From Spirochaetia bacterium UBA5763 (GTDB lineage Bacteria; Spirochaetota; UBA4802; UBA5550), in assembly GCA_002418835.1 (NCBI GenBank), contig DIEX01000004.1, forward strand, positions 1 through 8,631: a DNA stretch of 8,631 bases. The letters run 5' to 3'. Position numbers and translations under genes: made by a program. The number at the start of each line of letters is the position of its first letter. Position 1 is the first letter of the stretch. This document shows positions 6,723 through 8,631 of this stretch, piece by piece. The notes beneath the pieces were generated by a model. The model was not told where the DNA came from, ran no database searches, and saw only the letters and a list, made by a program, of their open reading frames with translations.

Positions 6723-7084
6723 TAATTACAAATAATACCTGTGATTATTCCAGTTAGAGAAAATAAAGTCATAAGAATAATTATACCCCTGGAAAAAGGG
6801 TTATTCATCCTGTTGGCCGGATGCTTTCTGAAAAAAACATGTAAAAGCTGGTGGAAGAGGGGGAAAATGCAGGTAATCCAGTATAGCGCTGTGAAATGAT
6901 ATTCAATCATATAAAAAATTAATATAAAAAGCACAAAATGCACTGCAATGAAAATACAGGATGCGATGGTATTATCGATCCTGTTTATCACTGCCATCAT
7001 CTTCCACTCCATGGTTCTTACGGCATCCATTTCGTGGAGCAGAAGGAGACTCAGGTTGACCCATAATAATATTTTAAATATCAT
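6719..7084 (-). CDS. Small four-helix membrane protein with HEMDA motif (DUF6713-like)
   Basis: 121 residues with about four membrane segments (roughly 2-16, 41-60, 64-82, 99-118). Notable polar residues are LHEMDA (16-21), EW (26-27), His49, EYH (61-63), HQLLH (78-82) and RKHPANRMNNPFSRG (86-100). From memory the HE-DA, EW and HPAN-type motifs resemble the uncharacterised DUF6713 family; I could not search, so this is tentative. No function is known to me. The membrane-embedded His and acidic residues could bind a metal or heme, which is speculation. The start has no good Shine-Dalgarno sequence, and the gene begins 19 bases after the acyltransferase stop, so cotranscription with it is likely. 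The large outer-membrane protein gene follows. Confidence 0.8.
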   Translation of the reverse strand: MIFKILLWVNLSLLLLHEMDAVRTMEWKMMAVINRIDNTIASCIFIAVHFVLFILIFYMIEYHFTALYWITCIFPLFHQLLHVFFRKHPANRMNNPFSRGIIILMTLFSLTGIITGIICNY

Positions 7085-7103
7085 AGGTTCTATTTGTGAT
7101 TTA

Positions 7104-8042
7104 TTATTTCAATTTTGAAAGCAATTTATCTTTTTCAAGCCATAAATCATTGAGCCATTTGCAGAAATATTTACGGTACACTTCATCATTTTCATAATCA
7201 CCAATAAGTTTTTTATCAACAGGGAGTTTTTCAATATGAACATCAACCTTGTGTACACGTCCGCAGAGGAAGCTCCAGATACTGTAATCCATTTCAGGAT
7301 ATTTAATTGTTATATTAAGTATGCAGTGAAACATGCTCCCCATTGCAGTGAAAACAAAACCTGTACCTCCTGCCTTCGGCTTGAGAAGATTCTTATAAGG
7401 AGATTTCTGTCTGGCATGTTTTACGGGGGTAAACCTTGTTCCCTCAACAAAATTCATTACGCTGACAGGGGTATATTTGAATTTTTCACAGGCTTTACGT
7501 GTAATTTCTATATCTTTGCCTTTCATTTCAGGGTGTGCCTTGAGAAATTCAGAAGAAAATCTCTTCATAAAAGGGAAGTCAAGAGCCCACCATGCTATGC
7601 CAAGAAGCGGAACCCGGATCAACTCTTTCTTAATGAAAAATTTAAGAAGCGGTATACGCCTGTTAAATACCATCTGAAGAACTACTATATCTGACCAGGA
7701 CTGGTGATTGGAAAGAACCATATACCACTCCTTCGGTGCAAGATCCTGTTCACCTGTAACTTCAATTTTAACACCGAGTATTTTTTTATAAAGTAAGTTA
7801 TTTATATCAAGCCATGTTGTAGCTATTATATTCAGTATTCTTGTAAAAAATTTTCTGGAAAAGTCTAATGGAATTACAAGTTTTAATAAGGCGGCAGTAA
7901 GCAGAAAAGGGTATCCAACAAGAGTATTCGTTAATATAAAAAGGATCGAAAAGACCCCTTTCATATTTATTATTGTTTTTTTTATTCCAGATTCTTCCGG
8001 TGTTATTTTTTCATTATCCTGCTTTAACTGCTGCAGATTCAT
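7104..8042 (-). CDS. Lysophospholipid acyltransferase-family protein, YihG-like
   Basis: PlsC/LPLAT-superfamily acyltransferases transfer acyl chains to glycerolipids at the inner membrane; the E. coli relative YihG acts on phospholipid precursors. This 312-residue protein has a hydrophobic N-terminal segment (about 29-58), the catalytic NHQSWSD box (112-118, NHxxxxD with His113 and Asp118), the substrate motif FVEGTRF (198-204) and KPKAGG (221-226). Similarity to YihG extends well beyond these boxes, for example ALDFPFMKR, the HPEMKGKDIE stretch, EKF, and the C-terminal WLNDLWLEKDKLL, so the subfamily call is good. The start is chosen for AGGGG at 8055-8051, eight bases upstream; an internal ATG at 7964 has no ribosome binding site. 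The 26 residues before the membrane segment are hydrophilic and slightly longer than in YihG. It is probably the first gene of a unit with the HEMDA membrane protein. Confidence 0.93.
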   Translation of the reverse strand: MNLQQLKQDNEKITPEESGIKKTIINMKGVFSILFILTNTLVGYPFLLTAALLKLVIPLDFSRKFFTRILNIIATTWLDINNLLYKKILGVKIEVTGEQDLAPKEWYMVLSNHQSWSDIVVLQMVFNRRIPLLKFFIKKELIRVPLLGIAWWALDFPFMKRFSSEFLKAHPEMKGKDIEITRKACEKFKYTPVSVMNFVEGTRFTPVKHARQKSPYKNLLKPKAGGTGFVFTAMGSMFHCILNITIKYPEMDYSIWSFLCGRVHKVDVHIEKLPVDKKLIGDYENDEVYRKYFCKWLNDLWLEKDKLLSKLK

Positions 8043-8081
8043 AGCGGGTACCCCTGATTTTAATATGGATAAGGAAGATCT

Positions 8082-8111
8082 ATTTTACAAATAAATATTG
8101 TGAAATAGCAA
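8082..8111 (-). promoter_or_regulatory. Possible promoter of the acyltransferase gene
   Basis: On the minus strand TTGCTA (8111-8106) and TAAAAT (8087-8082) are separated by 18 bases, giving a start near 8075 and a leader of about 30 bases. The match is moderate and the region is very AT-rich, so false positives are easy. The whole gap 8043-8287 holds no credible gene; besides this it contains only the palindrome and the hairpin listed separately. Confidence 0.35.
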
Positions 8112-8170
8112 ATGAATTTTGTTTAATTCGAAATATTAAAAAAGTTTTAAAGCTCAAATGGTTGCAATAA

Positions 8171-8188
8171 TTATTTTGATCAAAATAA
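8171..8188. promoter_or_regulatory. Perfect 18-base palindrome TTATTTTGATCAAAATAA
   Basis: The sequence equals its own reverse complement over all 18 bases, without a spacer, and lies about 130 bases upstream of the acyltransferase start. A spacerless palindrome suits a symmetric dimer of a DNA-binding protein better than an RNA hairpin. It is not a normal FNR box (TTGAT-N4-ATCAA) or a Fur box. Eight A's follow nearby (8187-8194), so the T-rich minus strand could alternatively be part of a termination region for the upstream gene. Confidence 0.4.
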
Positions 8189-8211
8189 AAAAAATGAATA
8201 GTGAAGAGAGC

Positions 8212-8258
8212 AGAGGGTATCAAAACATTTGATTTAATAAAATAAATTAATACCCTCT
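8212..8258 (-). terminator. Hairpin downstream of the small winged-helix gene
   Basis: AGAGGGTAT (8212-8220) and ATACCCTCT (8250-8258) form a perfect nine-pair stem with a 29-base AT-only-like loop, which has a smaller inner stem (8232-8236 with 8243-8247). It begins 30 bases after the stop of the minus-strand gene ending at 8288. A minus-strand T-run exists but only some 17 bases beyond the stem (8194-8187), so termination is plausible but not classical. It could also be a processing or regulatory hairpin in the acyltransferase upstream region. Confidence 0.45.
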
Positions 8259-8287
8259 TAATAATTTATCAGATAAAGCAATACAGA

Positions 8288-8539
8288 TTAGTAATCACTG
8301 TATAGTTTTTTATGATAAAGATATTGATCCCCTTTATCAGTTAAAACAAGATCTTTTCCTTTTTTGATGATATATCCTTTATCAATAAGAGTATTAACAA
8401 GTGAATCAAAACCATCTCTTAAAGCGTTGAGTCCCTGTTCAAGAACCTGGTTGTATTCAAGGCTTTGATCTGCTTTTTTATGATTGTTGCGATAAATTCT
8501 TAAAAATTGTGATTCAAGCAGGTTTAGATCTTCTTTCAT
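8288..8539 (-). CDS. Small protein, probable winged-helix fold, function unknown
   Basis: An 83-residue protein I cannot assign to a named family. The N-terminal 30 residues are charged and helical; residues about 35-55 (NALRDGFDSLVNTLIDKGYI) then IKKGKDLVLTDKGDQYL look like a recognition helix followed by a beta-hairpin wing. The pattern L-x3-GYI with LTxKGxxYL is typical of MarR/PadR-like winged helices. A small transcription regulator is therefore possible but inferred. It has the strongest ribosome binding site of the window, GGAGGTGA (8553-8546), six bases before the ATG, which argues it is real and well translated. It is bounded by a terminator upstream and a hairpin downstream, so it is likely a single-gene unit. 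The symmetric palindrome at 8171-8188 is a candidate site for it or another regulator. Confidence 0.75.
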   Translation of the reverse strand: MKEDLNLLESQFLRIYRNNHKKADQSLEYNQVLEQGLNALRDGFDSLVNTLIDKGYIIKKGKDLVLTDKGDQYLYHKKLYSDY

Positions 8540-8573
8540 AACCAGTCACCTCCATTTGATATTCCTTAAATTT

Positions 8574-8601
8574 AATATACTGATTTAGAGGGAAAAATCA
8601 A
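8574..8601 (-). promoter_or_regulatory. Promoter of the small winged-helix gene
   Basis: On the minus strand TTGATT (8601-8596) and TATATT (8579-8574) are spaced by 16 bases, predicting a start near 8567 and a leader of about 28 bases that includes the GGAGGTGA site. The -35 box overlaps the T-rich tail of the terminator of the preceding gene, so the two signals are packed together. Confidence 0.5.
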
Positions 8602-8631
8602 AAAAAGATAAAAAGAGGCGGGTTTGACCCG
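8600..8631 (-). terminator. Intrinsic terminator of a gene beyond the right edge (truncated)
   Basis: Read on the minus strand, CGGGTCAAACCCG (8631-8619) forms a five-pair GC-rich stem with a three-base loop, followed by CCTCTTTTTATC and a T7 run. The stem probably continues outside the window, since the GCCTC on its 3' side has its partner beyond base 8631. It belongs to a minus-strand gene to the right and insulates the small winged-helix gene. Confidence 0.65.

Noticed and set aside
7027..7042. HEMDA motif as a possible HExxH-type zinc protease site
   Set aside because: Only His-Glu is present; the second His of HExxH is missing and the motif sits at the end of a membrane helix.
7236..7694. 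Plus-strand open frame of 152 residues inside the acyltransferase gene
   Set aside because: It is antisense to a clearly recognised YihG-like gene, has no recognisable domain or ribosome binding site, and looks like a shadow frame.
8046..8053. GGGTACCC palindrome next to the acyltransferase ribosome binding site
   Set aside because: Eight bases is too short to call an operator, and without a loop it cannot form a hairpin that would hide the site.
1..8631. Search by eye for CRISPR arrays, tRNA genes, insertion sequences, phage or toxin-antitoxin genes
   Set aside because: No regularly spaced repeats, cloverleaf candidates, transposase motifs or paired small toxin genes were seen.

Overview
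The window looks like chromosomal DNA from a low-GC, Gram-negative (diderm) bacterium. The outer-membrane evidence is a long exported protein that ends in a predicted beta-barrel, a second exported ankyrin protein, and a membrane acyltransferase of the YihG type. Shine-Dalgarno sequences before several genes are strong (for example GGAGGTGA at 8546-8553, minus strand). That argues against Bacteroidota, where such signals are usually weak, and fits groups such as Spirochaetota, but the taxon is a guess. I see no tRNA, rRNA, CRISPR array, transposase or phage gene.

Left part (1-1860): the window opens inside an FMN riboswitch, of which only the 3' end is present. It is followed by a leader that can fold over the ribosome binding site of ribB (riboflavin synthesis). 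ribB converges on a tRNA-dihydrouridine synthase gene, and a strong hairpin between the two overlaps the last codons of the latter.

Middle (1860-3800): a roughly 200-base AT-rich divergent region with several inverted repeats separates the dus gene from a plus-strand gene for an exported protein. That protein has an N-terminal domain I recognise only by pattern and five to six exactly spaced ankyrin repeats.

Right part (3800-8631): four minus-strand genes. In order of transcription they are a small probable winged-helix protein, a YihG-like acyltransferase, a small four-helix membrane protein with a HEMDA motif, and a 952-residue protein combining a gluzincin-type protease-like domain, a TolB-like beta-propeller and a C-terminal outer-membrane barrel. 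The acyltransferase and HEMDA genes are 19 bases apart and probably cotranscribed. The large gene also has its own good promoter, whose -35 box overlaps the HEMDA stop codon. The shared theme of the last three genes is the cell envelope, which is inference from protein types and position. The least understood and most interesting item is the protease-propeller-barrel protein and its small membrane neighbour.
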